DNA from: UBA7328 sp002471345
Lineage (GTDB): Bacteria; Bacteroidota; Bacteroidia; Chitinophagales; Saprospiraceae
Length of the DNA stretch: 44,322 nucleotides
Direction of reading: 5' to 3'
Assembly (NCBI GenBank): GCA_964011275.1
Contig: CAXGOB010000042.1
Location: forward strand, 1-44,322
Shown here: piece by piece, positions 35,701 through 44,322 of the stretch
How the letters are laid out: the number at the start of each line of letters is the position of its first letter
Numbering within the stretch: position 1 is the stretch's first letter
Program-made: the position numbers and the translations under genes
Notes under the pieces: model-generated
What the model was told of the DNA's origin: nothing
The model's input: only the letters and a program-made list of their open reading frames with translations
Databases searched by the model: none

Positions 35701-36458
35701 ATCTGTTGTGTTGCAGAACCAATATTGCCAGCTTTATCAGTAGCAATAAATGTACGTGTGATTGTCTTTATGACACCATCGACACCGCAAGAACCATTCT
35801 CATTTACCGTCTCTTCCATGAGAATGAGTGTGTCGATTTTTTCACATCCGCCATTGTCCACAAAAAATGAGTCCACATAAGCGAAAGGATTAGTAAGATT
35901 GTCTGCTGCTTCGTCACAGTCTACCATTACCATCGGTGGAAAAACTTCTACCTCTGGTGACTTTTTGTCTTCGAGGCTGATATAGCCCCAGCAGCTTACA
36001 CCTGATTCCAGGCATCTTACGCTTACCTCTAATCTCCTATTTACATAGAAATCAGTAAGTGTATCTCCTAGTGGTAAGCTGCCATCCCAGACTGTCACTC
36101 TGTAGAATGAATCTGCTGCAAGAGCGCCTTCCAGAATCATATCTGGTAGAACTCTCACCATACAGCTATCATCCAGAGATACCTGAACAAAGTCATTACA
36201 GGCCATATTGGATTGTGCGCATTGAGTATATGAGTTGGTCGTAGCTACTATAAGTAGCATTAGAGTAACGCCCCATGCCCAGCATTGACTCTTCAGAGTC
36301 TTATGCTGGAGTCGTCCTGCTATTAAATTGTAAAAACGTATCATCGATTTTGGTTTTAGTATTGACATTTCTGTCAAATGCAGGGGGAGTTCTTTGGTTA
36401 GTGTAAGTTCTCTTTTGCTATTAGCATCTGAGAAAGTATTGTTTAAGTAGTTCTGCAT
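32733..36458 (-). CDS. T9SS-secreted multidomain surface protein (HYR-like, dockerin-like, sorting domain)
   Basis: This 1241-aa protein has a late hydrophobic signal at about 62-78 (WAWGVTLMLLIVATTNSYTQ); an internal ATG at 36344 would give a more normal signal peptide and may be the true start. Residues about 85-840 are HYR-like Ig modules with paired Cys (VVDWCDGRDTT, VIDWCTFDATD). Next come a CnaB-like domain (about 846-900), a dockerin-like pair (about 905-965: LDMLIIQRHILGL, AADVNNSKSVSASDL), a cohesin-like beta domain and the type A T9SS sorting domain (about 1160-1241, FQNTPNPFEE). It would be exported and attached to, or released from, the cell surface, probably for adhesion. It follows the larger gene by 27 nt and shares its C-terminal block. 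Confidence 0.88.
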   Translation of the reverse strand: MQNYLNNTFSDANSKRELTLTKELPLHLTEMSILKPKSMIRFYNLIAGRLQHKTLKSQCWAWGVTLMLLIVATTNSYTQCAQSNMACNDFVQVSLDDSCMVRVLPDMILEGALAADSFYRVTVWDGSLPLGDTLTDFYVNRRLEVSVRCLESGVSCWGYISLEDKKSPEVEVFPPMVMVDCDEAADNLTNPFAYVDSFFVDNGGCEKIDTLILMEETVNENGSCGVDGVIKTITRTFIATDKAGNIGSATQQIVVKKGELSDIEYPRDTVISCLDLPANGFDPAIFGEPTSEGCDIFKATHTDTHFPLCGGSFKVLRTWTVVDWCDGRDTTIQQILEALDTVPPVWNMNFETMEGSTYTGSQSCEGSITIPLEEYAAASDLCYALQPDDYKVTYKLGDTTTMSGFEDQIRTDVTVATNGDVTIDNLPLGTHMIVVTATDACGNSSTGSRLFTIRDNTPPNAICERITTAVLDFNGLGEMMAISLDDNSFDNCAIDRFEVKRLNSFCDGFEDDLMFGPSIHFCCEDIPNNPIKVVLRVYDMNDKASDCIVDVEVQDKRPVSLVCEPDVIVNCDFNFNNLEERLGTPTVLAEVCNLEDPVLEPFTPIVDDCGNGEFYVTWTVSDMNGVRDSCKQKVTVRNLSTPTITIPNNINVEGCDASQAHPKFIDSEPIIEEEDCEMTASSWTDEVDDTPNSGCIRITRQWVVIDWCTFDATDPSTFLRTGTQIVTLVDNEAPMIIECPEDFTVFAQPNQCEAMVSLPIRASDNCTLSDDLVYVYAIDLDNDGSIDVNGDTNDASENYQVGTHRISWTVTDRCGNVQNSCAYDFTVMTSDSLTVCDNTANISALIQGQLRDENNVKVPNVKISLKDRSTGNIVDINSDNNGQYQFSGLEGGRNYDINAELSGNDGLGISALDMLIIQRHILGLSSFNSPYQLLAADVNNSKSVSASDLVLLQKIILGFETTMTANDPWKFIPSDFTFDTNNPFDYPEIFSTGSLNGGVNGFDFIGLKVGDVDGNAFPALLNLSTDPRSRVNVMYDIGQVSENVYKVDFHLAQKMDITGFQLSIVADGISLSDRENGSVELSNNNIAVNDNQIKISWISSVPQSLGEENMFSFLLDGKQIESLELGKGLNAELYDDELNRYQITLKKEQDQVIKRSLEVFQNTPNPFEETTSISFMIPEKDMVTFKVYDMTGKVLVSKRATFDRGINQIELNKNELSSTGVLYYTIETSSDMKGQRMILLH

Positions 36459-36485
36459 GGTTCTAGTATTCAGTTCTACTTGATC

Positions 36486-39400
36486 TTATTTAATGTAAAT
36501 CATCTTCTTCTGTACGATCTGATTGCCATCAGCAACTTGATAGATGTATAGGCCTCCTTCAGTTAGAATGTCTGACGATATTCTGACCTTATTCATACCT
36601 GCATCGTATTGCTCTTCGTGATGGAATACACTTTGTCCTGATAGATCATAAATATCGAGTTGTACATATGATGCATTAGGAATTGAGAATCTGATATCCG
36701 TACTTGTCTGGAAAGGATTAGGAGTGTTTTGGAATAATGTCAATTCATTACTCAATGCACTACCCTCTTCCGTTTCTATTGTAAATGCTATGATTTCAAT
36801 TTCATCGTCAGATTTGTGATACATTTCTGAAGTAATGAAAGCATCACTCATTTGTATTACATCTGCCGCATTGATCGCTGTCTTTGCAGCAAATCTGACT
36901 TCAAATATTGCCTCGCCTTCTGTCACAGGAATCGTATAATTTCCATTCCAACTCATTACCAATTCTCCTTCCTTGAGTAAGTCTTCATTGATATTTTGAG
37001 ATGTTACTTCAAATCCATTTCCGTAGACTCCTAAGAATTCCACATCGTTTCTATCAAAGCTCATACCCATCTGAATACCGGCTAAATCTATTGCTTCTGT
37101 AGATTTGAATGGAATACTAAACATCTTATTGGCATCTACACTTTCATTCTCAATAGATAGAGTTGTATTACTTCTACTTCTGGATTGTGTCGCACTTGCT
37201 AGTGTCACATCACCACTCACATCACCCATTTTCACTGCTATGAAGTCCATTCCTGTAGGAGAGTAATCCAAGTCATTCATCGAAATGATATCAACATATG
37301 GGAAAGGACTTAAGATGTTATCAAAGCTGAGTGCAGCATCTACAAAGCTCCATGACCTTCCTATTGGAAATTCATTTGAAAGCCCTAATACCAATTGTCT
37401 TATTATGATTACATCAGCTGCTGATACTGAATTAGTACCATTCACATCAGCTGCGATCACTTTATAAGGACTGTCAAAAGATCGCAATCCTAGTATGTGG
37501 TTCTGAATCAATACCATATCTAAAGTAGATACTCCATTTCCATAGTTGTCATTCTTCACAGGCTCAACATTATAAGCTGCATGAGCTGTGACATCTTCGA
37601 ATGCATACTCACCATTAATAGGTGTCATTTGTTGCATTATAGTGCTGCCAAATGCATTGGTCAATCTCACATTCACATTGTCAACAGTATGATTGTTTTC
37701 AGTAAATAGTTTACCGCTAATCGTCAATAGATTACCAGTATTCACATCACATCCAGAATCATCTATAGTGATCATTTGGCTGACTTGATCGATGTTATCA
37801 CAACCATCAGAAAGCGTCCAATCTATCTTATGGGTACCAGCAGGAAGCGTAATATCAAATGCATTACTCTTACCTGTCGCATCTATGCTTCCATTATTAT
37901 CAATGTCTATTTCATATATCCACTTCAGAAGATCAGTCTCACAATCATCAGTACCAGTGGCAGTGAATGTGTAAAATCCTCTACAGTCCGCAGTATTCGC
38001 GTCAAGGGTCTGATCCGTATCACCACTTGTGATCACTGGATCTACATTATCCTGAAGTTTGATAAACTGTACATGCTCAAAGAACAGTGCATTAGGATCA
38101 TTCCTGTTCAGGCTATCTACTGTACACCAGTCGATTACTTTCCATGTACGGATGACCTTAGCACAATACCCTTCTGTATTCTTAAATATCTGATCATCAT
38201 AAGTCGCAATAGGTTGACTGCATGGTGCATTTTCAAATATTGGAAAACCTAGATATGGATGATCTTTAGGATCTAAGCTACTTATACAGCCTAAGGTGTC
38301 AATATCAGCTGGCCAAACGATATCAGAAGCGATTAATACTTCGTCATCGCTACCTACTGTAATCACTTGCTGTACAGATAGAACAGTCTCACCAGTTTCT
38401 AATTCTATTTCAATTTCTGCACCAAAACTATTGATAGCAGTCCATGTACGAGTCACTGTGCCTTTACCACAATTGTCTACATTTCTAATCACCACCTCAG
38501 ATGGATCTAGTTTCTGACCACATTGAGATGCTAAGAATACAGGCACTCCATAAAGTCCAACTAAGTCTGTAAGGTCAGTACCACATGATACTGTTACATC
38601 TGGAGGAACGTTTTCTGCTCTAATTTTTGTAGCTAACTCTTGGATTGAAACTTTCGCTTCACATGTATTAGAATTTCCTGCTTCATCTGTAACTCTCAAT
38701 TCTACAGCTATATCATCATTTCCAAGATCAAAGCAACAGAATCCTACCAAAGGTCCCCATTGAAGACTTTGTAAATCATCACACTGGGTACTTAATCTTC
38801 TTATCTCATATTTTACAATACCACAGTTGTCCGTACTTCCATCATCGAATGTTTTATAAGTTGCATAAGCGACTCCTTGATCATTCAATGTGATCACAAC
38901 TTCTTCGTCACACACAGCTACTGGTGTGATATTGTCTTGAATGTTTATGCTATTGGATGCTGATGACTCACCAATATTACCACATGCATCAGTCAACACA
39001 TATCTAGCTTCTATTTGATCGCCTTCTGTACCGAATGAAATATTAATAAAGTCCTCGTCGGTCACTGTCTTGGTGCCCCATAGTGTCCAATTAGCATCCC
39101 CTACTTTTCTGAGTTCTAATCTTACTTCGATGATCTCTGAGCAATCAGTGAATGTCGGTCTTCTGATAGAGAAGGTATTCGTACACTCATGATCTGCCGA
39201 TACATTATCAAATACTACTGGTCTGCTCACTGCAGGGTCTTCTTTATCCTCAAAAGAGATAATCTGTAGTATAGTTGTGTCTTCAGTAGTACACCAGTCA
39301 ATTATGGTCCAGTGTCTGAAGAACTTCATAGACTCTCCACAAAGCAATGCTTTAGTATCTGTATATCCAGCATTTAATTGATAACAAGGATCACCTTTCA

Positions 39401-42400
39401 GATCATCTAGATTACCAGTGATTGCAGGGTTAGGGAAACTATCGAGAAGTATGCTGCTCTTCTGATCACATCTGTATGATCTATGTGGCAGTAGTTCTCT
39501 AAAGTCTATAGAATCTATATCTAATTTTTCTACGTAGATAGTATCTACACATACTATTGGTGTGAATCCACTTCTACTTGTAATACTCCATGTACGAAGT
39601 ATTCTTCTACTCATTCCATCTTGACAAGAAAGTGGATCATCATCATCACTATATCTCAATGTATCACTTCCACAGAAGTCAAAGTTTATGAGAGCATATG
39701 TGTTGGTTAATCCTGATACAGGGAAGGCTCTCGCACTTTCTGGTATAGGAAATCCTCTATATCTAGGTGCTTCCGCATCAAAATCCCAGAACACACCATT
39801 CGGATCCATGAAGTCATCTTCACAGCTTATGGTATCTATTCCACATAATAACTCAGGGATATTCTTATCCTCTACGAAGATGGTACCCCAGCAACTATTC
39901 AGACTACCATCATGAGTGACTGTCACTCTTAATGTCTTTCCTACTTCGCCTTGATCTAGTCTTCCGTTAGAAACAAAAGTTCCGTTCAGTTCTGTAATTC
40001 TTATGCTGTATTCATCAAATTGGTCATCACCTACATCCTCTAAAATAAGGTCAGGAGTGACATCGAATATACAGTCAGGGCCCATTGCTACATTCACTAA
40101 GTTGTTACATGCTATGGAGCCAGTGTTATTGTTATTATTTATTGCAATATCTAATGTCTGTGAGAATGTACATCCTGCAGTCGTCACTAAGCCTACAAAA
40201 AGGCCATCATTTACTCCTGCAGTTGTAAATGTTGCAGTTACCGAGTTTGCCATCCCCCTAGATTCTCCATTCGTAATAGATGGAAAGCTATCCATTGCTG
40301 CTTGTTGCAGAATTGTCGTAATCGAACTGACAGAACCACTTAAAGGAGAAGCTACTACCGCAGTTGAAGAAATATTGGCTTGCAATCCTGCATTATTTAG
40401 TGCTGCAGAGCTTCCAGGAATATCACCATGTTGAGATACTGCCCATACAATACCATCAAATTCACTTAAACCAAGCGATTGACTTACACCTTTATCGACT
40501 TCCATGATATCGAATGAACTTGATTGACCATCGAAGAAGAATCCATCAGTATCGCCATGTAGTTCTAAAACATTTGATCTAATTATAATTGAATCCAAAA
40601 ACTCAAACTTACAACTGTCTGTAAATGCTCCACTTACCATTATGCGATGTTGACCTGTATTTGGAAATGACAAGGTTGCCATATCACCACTTTTACTGAC
40701 TTCAGTCCCCCCATCTGGCAAAGTCCAGTTCACATAGGCAATATCTGCTACAACTGACGCTGGAAGGTCAATAGGATCTCCAACATCATTTAGAGATCCA
40801 AATGTAAATTTGAAGTCTCCATCCTGACATACTTCTTCCATACCCATAAGCCCATATGAAGATTCTCTGATTTGTACTTGTTGTGTGATTGTATCCTGAC
40901 AGCCATCATTTGTCATAAATGACACTGATATACTGTCAATGTAGAATGGTTCTCCGCTCTGATTATTATAGACCACTTGTACACTATCCATTCTTGCATT
41001 GGTAGTCATACCTGTAGCATTAGATGGATAAGTCCATGATATACTTGTCAAGTCAGAGAAGTCTAAAGTATCAGTAGCTGTAAGTCCTTTTAAGGTATAA
41101 ACCACTGTATCTAATTCTGACACTGCAGTATCACCCAAGATCACACTTCCATCTCTTACAAATACGGTAAGACTATCAGTAATAGTACATCCATCTGCTG
41201 TATTGATTACAGTTCTTATTTTTCCATTAGTAGCCCATACTATAGCTACACTATCTTTATCAGTACCTATGGTATCTACAATAGTATTTCCTGTTCCGCT
41301 TACAGTCCATAATATGGATTGAATACCAGGTACATTCACATGATAAATAGATGAATCGCTGATATTACATACAATCGGGTCTCCAAATATTTGGAAAGAG
41401 GTATCTCTTATAATAAAAGGAATAGTATCATTGAAGGTGCATGAACCACCTACCATTCCACTAACTACAACATTCATAGAATCATACACTAAATCTGTGA
41501 AGAAGCTATAGTCCGTTAGTTTGAACGTGTCTTGAGGTGGTTGAGGAACAGTTGGAAAACCTGTAGAGTTAATAATTTTCCATTGCACATTGTTCAACAC
41601 ACTGTCTGGAGCATCTAGTGTCCATGTAGTTTCTTGAAAACCTAGAAGTTTTGTCGGACCAACAATTTGAAGATCATTGGAATTTACAACTATAATTTCT
41701 AAACTGTCAAGCACAGCACATCCATCAGCAGTCATTCCATCTGCAATCAATATATATTCGCCAAAAGGCACATTCACTAACTTGATTGTATCATCAGATA
41801 AGGTTGGGCCATATTGTATTCCTGGAGGGTTTATATATTCTAATCTCCATGAGATGGTTTGCATGTTAGTGACACCCATATTATTGGCATCATAAATCAT
41901 ATAGATGAAGGTATCAGCATCACAAATGAGGGATTCACCAAATATGGTAAAGTTCATATCTCTTACATTCACATCTATCGATTCAGATATTTCACATCCA
42001 TTCGATGTTGTACCTGTTACGTACACCGTGTGATCACCTATTGAATCCCATAAAACTTTGATGGAATCCATTACACTATTCATGGCGATAGAGAAAGTAT
42101 CCTTAGGCGCTATAGTATCATTAGGTGCAGCATTTCTAATAGCATACCACTTCAGATCTGTGGCATCAACAAGTGATCCATCAGAATTTCTAATACTGAA
42201 GTATGTAGAATCCCCTTGACATGCAGCATCAAAACCTGTGAGAAGGAAGGAAGTGTCTTTTACTTCAACACTAAAACTTGAATCAATAATCTCACATGCT
42301 CCACCATCGGCAGTCCCTATCACCTTAATGTTATGAGTACCAGTAATATGCCATTCAATATTGACTGAGTCTTCTGATATTTTTGATATTGTTCCTACTG

Positions 42401-44322
42401 TATCAGGAATTAATGACCAGGTAAGAGCGTCAATCTTATCTAAACTGGATTTGTATCCAACAGTTTCACCTTGACAAACCACTAGTGGTCCTTTTATATG
42501 TCCAGAAAGAGTTGAATCTACCTGAACAGTGACAGTGACATCGATTTGACATCCATTAGTTGTTATACCTGTAGCTGTTATGGTATGAGGGGCAAGGAGG
42601 GTGTCCCACATAATCTGAACTTGATCAACATTGACTGAGTCACTTATAAATCGGCCACCACTACCAATAGACCATTGTAGTCCATCTACTGTGGTGTAGT
42701 CAGGTAGAGCTCCTTTAAGATTTAATGAATATGTCAATGTATCATTAAGACATGCATACAGATTTCCTTCTATCTCAAAAGCAGTGTCTTGGACATATAT
42801 TTGCTTGGTCTTAGTGAATGGAACACAACTAGAATAAACATACCCCGTGGCTGTTACAGTTATAAGGCCTGAAGTATCCAGACTAGCTATATCAAACAAT
42901 GAATCTGTTTGTATATATGAAGTTCCTATAGTCCACGTAACAGTATCTACTGACATATTTAATGCAAAATCAACTGAATCTCCTTGACAAATTGTATCAG
43001 GACCCATAACTAATAGATCAGATGTATCATCACATCCTGGGAGTATGATTCTTATAGTGTCATTACTTGAAGTTTTGAATCTTATTTCTACATCTTTTGA
43101 TCCATCATAGATTCCGACGAACTCAAAAGTGCTTCCTGTTTGAGCTAAAGTGTCTCCAACAAGCCATCTTGTAGATGGACCTAAGTCCATGGTATCTTTG
43201 TAGAATTGCACAACCTGTAAGACCTGATTGTCTTGAGTAAGAACACGTGTATCTATAAATTCAATTGTATCAGAAGCATTGGTTGTAATTCTTATTGTAT
43301 CAGAATATGCAAAGTCTGGGTCTGATGCTCCAGTACAGTTACATAGTATTTGATCAGTAATTCTTGAATCAGTAATCGAAAATGACTTAGATAGTGATGT
43401 AAAGCATCCAGGATTGGCAGGGTTCGTTATATCAGTACTGACATTACTTACACTGTCTAGAAGTAGATTTGCTGTTGCATTGTATGTACTGACTGCTAAG
43501 TCATTTGGATCAAAACCTGTCTGATTACTTAAACCATTAAAAATAAAATTAGTATCTGCTGACGATGCAGGGGTATAAGTAAACCCTGATGCAAATGTCA
43601 CTTCTGGGAGATTTGACATTATATCATATGGGCCTCCTAAATCAAATAGTGTGATCTCTGGATACTGACAAATATTAGAATCAGTCAATGTATCAATTCC
43701 ATTTGTAACTTGAATAAAATACCCTGCACTGTCAAAGTGTAGAAAACTGATTATATAAGTACTGTCATTAGCTTGCATCAGTGTGTCTACAAACTTGGTA
43801 ACTCCTGAAGGGTCTTTTGCCCCAGGATTAAGAGGCCTTATATCAATAACAGTCCATGTCGAAGGTGTACCACTATGGTCTATGACAGTAACTGTCTCAT
43901 CAAAAGATCCATCTTTTGCACCGTTAGATGATTGGTCATTATTACAAGTACATGGATCGTGAATTTGAGGAGGATTAGTTGCATTTAATGACAATAGATC
44001 AGCAGAGCTAATTTGACCTGCTGGCATTTCATTGGTAATTTCTGATGCGATTTCTTGAACTATAAAAGTGGATATTTCAGAACATTCATTATTATCAATA
44101 ACTGTAACTGAGTATTTACCTGCCGAAAGAGAATCAATATCTTGAGTTGTCTCGGCATTACTCCAAGCATAAGTGTAAGGTAATGCTCCTCCACTTGGTG
44201 TTATGTCAATTGATCCATAGTCATTAGTATTCTTGATCATATTAACCACAACGGCATTGATCATAACATCATTTACTACTACTGTTGTTGCTGTTGAATT
44301 TGTACATCCATTATTATCTGTT
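36486..44322 (-). CDS. Giant T9SS surface protein with SprB and PKD-like repeats (5' end outside window)
   Basis: The frame stays open to the window edge: upstream of an internal ATG at 44264 it reads NNGCTNSTATT, typical SprB-repeat sequence, so the gene starts outside. At least 2611 codons are present. Counting from 44264: a SprB repeat (PYTYAWSNAETTQDIDSLSA, IDNNEC) within 1-70; about eight PKD-like Ig repeats at roughly 420-1235; HYR-like Cys-rich modules to about 2130; CnaB-like, dockerin-like (about 2240-2300) and cohesin-like (about 2370-2500) domains; and a type A sorting domain (about 2511-2592, FQNTPNPFQ). SprB is the mobile gliding adhesin; this protein is a plausible adhesin of the same kind, but gliding function is inferred. 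Confidence 0.9.
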   Translation of the reverse strand, partial: TDNNGCTNSTATTVVVNDVMINAVVVNMIKNTNDYGSIDITPSGGALPYTYAWSNAETTQDIDSLSAGKYSVTVIDNNECSEISTFIVQEIASEITNEMPAGQISSADLLSLNATNPPQIHDPCTCNNDQSSNGAKDGSFDETVTVIDHSGTPSTWTVIDIRPLNPGAKDPSGVTKFVDTLMQANDSTYIISFLHFDSAGYFIQVTNGIDTLTDSNICQYPEITLFDLGGPYDIMSNLPEVTFASGFTYTPASSADTNFIFNGLSNQTGFDPNDLAVSTYNATANLLLDSVSNVSTDITNPANPGCFTSLSKSFSITDSRITDQILCNCTGASDPDFAYSDTIRITTNASDTIEFIDTRVLTQDNQVLQVVQFYKDTMDLGPSTRWLVGDTLAQTGSTFEFVGIYDGSKDVEIRFKTSSNDTIRIILPGCDDTSDLLVMGPDTICQGDSVDFALNMSVDTVTWTIGTSYIQTDSLFDIASLDTSGLITVTATGYVYSSCVPFTKTKQIYVQDTAFEIEGNLYACLNDTLTYSLNLKGALPDYTTVDGLQWSIGSGGRFISDSVNVDQVQIMWDTLLAPHTITATGITTNGCQIDVTVTVQVDSTLSGHIKGPLVVCQGETVGYKSSLDKIDALTWSLIPDTVGTISKISEDSVNIEWHITGTHNIKVIGTADGGACEIIDSSFSVEVKDTSFLLTGFDAACQGDSTYFSIRNSDGSLVDATDLKWYAIRNAAPNDTIAPKDTFSIAMNSVMDSIKVLWDSIGDHTVYVTGTTSNGCEISESIDVNVRDMNFTIFGESLICDADTFIYMIYDANNMGVTNMQTISWRLEYINPPGIQYGPTLSDDTIKLVNVPFGEYILIADGMTADGCAVLDSLEIIVVNSNDLQIVGPTKLLGFQETTWTLDAPDSVLNNVQWKIINSTGFPTVPQPPQDTFKLTDYSFFTDLVYDSMNVVVSGMVGGSCTFNDTIPFIIRDTSFQIFGDPIVCNISDSSIYHVNVPGIQSILWTVSGTGNTIVDTIGTDKDSVAIVWATNGKIRTVINTADGCTITDSLTVFVRDGSVILGDTAVSELDTVVYTLKGLTATDTLDFSDLTSISWTYPSNATGMTTNARMDSVQVVYNNQSGEPFYIDSISVSFMTNDGCQDTITQQVQIRESSYGLMGMEEVCQDGDFKFTFGSLNDVGDPIDLPASVVADIAYVNWTLPDGGTEVSKSGDMATLSFPNTGQHRIMVSGAFTDSCKFEFLDSIIIRSNVLELHGDTDGFFFDGQSSSFDIMEVDKGVSQSLGLSEFDGIVWAVSQHGDIPGSSAALNNAGLQANISSTAVVASPLSGSVSSITTILQQAAMDSFPSITNGESRGMANSVTATFTTAGVNDGLFVGLVTTAGCTFSQTLDIAINNNNNTGSIACNNLVNVAMGPDCIFDVTPDLILEDVGDDQFDEYSIRITELNGTFVSNGRLDQGEVGKTLRVTVTHDGSLNSCWGTIFVEDKNIPELLCGIDTISCEDDFMDPNGVFWDFDAEAPRYRGFPIPESARAFPVSGLTNTYALINFDFCGSDTLRYSDDDDPLSCQDGMSRRILRTWSITSRSGFTPIVCVDTIYVEKLDIDSIDFRELLPHRSYRCDQKSSILLDSFPNPAITGNLDDLKGDPCYQLNAGYTDTKALLCGESMKFFRHWTIIDWCTTEDTTILQIISFEDKEDPAVSRPVVFDNVSADHECTNTFSIRRPTFTDCSEIIEVRLELRKVGDANWTLWGTKTVTDEDFINISFGTEGDQIEARYVLTDACGNIGESSASNSINIQDNITPVAVCDEEVVITLNDQGVAYATYKTFDDGSTDNCGIVKYEIRRLSTQCDDLQSLQWGPLVGFCCFDLGNDDIAVELRVTDEAGNSNTCEAKVSIQELATKIRAENVPPDVTVSCGTDLTDLVGLYGVPVFLASQCGQKLDPSEVVIRNVDNCGKGTVTRTWTAINSFGAEIEIELETGETVLSVQQVITVGSDDEVLIASDIVWPADIDTLGCISSLDPKDHPYLGFPIFENAPCSQPIATYDDQIFKNTEGYCAKVIRTWKVIDWCTVDSLNRNDPNALFFEHVQFIKLQDNVDPVITSGDTDQTLDANTADCRGFYTFTATGTDDCETDLLKWIYEIDIDNNGSIDATGKSNAFDITLPAGTHKIDWTLSDGCDNIDQVSQMITIDDSGCDVNTGNLLTISGKLFTENNHTVDNVNVRLTNAFGSTIMQQMTPINGEYAFEDVTAHAAYNVEPVKNDNYGNGVSTLDMVLIQNHILGLRSFDSPYKVIAADVNGTNSVSAADVIIIRQLVLGLSNEFPIGRSWSFVDAALSFDNILSPFPYVDIISMNDLDYSPTGMDFIAVKMGDVSGDVTLASATQSRSRSNTTLSIENESVDANKMFSIPFKSTEAIDLAGIQMGMSFDRNDVEFLGVYGNGFEVTSQNINEDLLKEGELVMSWNGNYTIPVTEGEAIFEVRFAAKTAINAADVIQMSDAFITSEMYHKSDDEIEIIAFTIETEEGSALSNELTLFQNTPNPFQTSTDIRFSIPNASYVQLDIYDLSGQSVFHHEEQYDAGMNKVRISSDILTEGGLYIYQVADGNQIVQKKMIYIK
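40560..43010 (-). repeat. Tandem PKD-like protein repeats inside the giant gene
   Basis: About eight units of roughly 90-110 residues share the pattern strand-xF-IxG, then C-x-G/D-D-T-x-x-Y, a central Trp (xxWxI) and a final TxxGC. Examples are IEGNLYACLNDTLTY, IKGPLVVCQGETVGY and IFGDPIVCNISDSSIYH. They are divergent at DNA level, so they are old and not a CRISPR or recent expansion. Confidence 0.65.

Noticed and set aside
37776..38252. 158-codon open frame antisense to the giant T9SS gene, and other + strand frames at 33.8-42 kb
   Set aside because: They mirror the biased codons of the sense gene and show no protein-like features.
40560..43010. Regularly spaced repeats as a CRISPR array
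   Set aside because: The regularity is at protein level (PKD-like domains); the DNA units are about 300 bp and diverged, with no cas genes.
1..44322. Reassignment of TAA/TAG to Gln across the genome
   Set aside because: Many full-length genes end at family-typical places with TAA, TAG or TGA (for example TAA for the M1 and M24 peptidases, TAG for the DUF1611 gene, TGA for the response regulator), so the standard code holds.

Overview
The window looks like low-GC Bacteroidota DNA, most likely Saprospiria or a related marine gliding lineage. This rests on two giant type IX secretion (T9SS) cargo proteins, a SprB-type repeat, an IPTL-CTERM surface protein, a CarboxypepD_reg-TonB receptor, LytTR/HisKA_2 signalling and a cluster of DUF6090 membrane proteins. 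TAA, TAG and TGA all end full-length genes, so the standard bacterial code applies. No rRNA, tRNA, CRISPR array or intact transposase was seen.

Region 1 (1-11.3 kb) is accessory. Five DUF6090 paralogues lie on the + strand (53, 3893, 4707, 9384, 10246). Each has a near-identical membrane-anchor N-terminus and a strongly diverged outer domain. Four share a conserved leader (GTAAC box 52-55 nt before ATG, TATCTTTA-like box just before ATG), and three orphan leaders lie nearby. Two paralogues carry one in-frame stop. Between them sit two single-gene units bounded by imperfect palindromes (a GIY-YIG nuclease and a MerB-like protein), an IPTL-CTERM protein with a stop in its signal peptide, a YgiN-like monooxygenase, and an operon of two exported peptidases (M24 then M1).

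Region 2 (11.3-28.7 kb, all on the - strand) is mostly catabolic: an SDR, a Tat-exported sugar-isomerase-like TIM barrel, an exported serine hydrolase with an NTF2-like lipoprotein and a decayed copy of its own C-terminus. A tight five-gene operon follows: TonB receptor, enolase-superfamily epimerase (DgcA-like), DUF1611 protein (DgcN-like), D-aminoacylase-like amidohydrolase and beta-propeller amidohydrolase. An Lrp/AsnC regulator, a fragment of a FAD amino-acid oxidase and another exported amidohydrolase lie upstream. The set suggests uptake and breakdown of D-amino-acid-containing or N-acylated peptides.

Region 3 (28.7-32.7 kb) has a 1.4 kb non-coding stretch with hairpins and a 163-bp palindromic MITE-like element (a second one of matching size lies at 13.7 kb). 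It is followed by a LytTR response regulator, a cyclic-nucleotide-binding histidine kinase broken by one in-frame TAA, and a small membrane protein.

Region 4 (32.7-44.3 kb) encodes two adjacent T9SS giants on the - strand. Both end in a CnaB-like/dockerin-like/cohesin-like/sorting-domain block. The upstream one has about eight PKD-like repeats and a SprB repeat and runs off the right edge.

Two signals stand out. One is the DUF6090 array: constant leader and anchor, variable outer domain, silenced copies. The other is a recurring pattern in which apparently recent internal stops fit one C-to-T change in a Gln or Arg codon (six cases in five loci).
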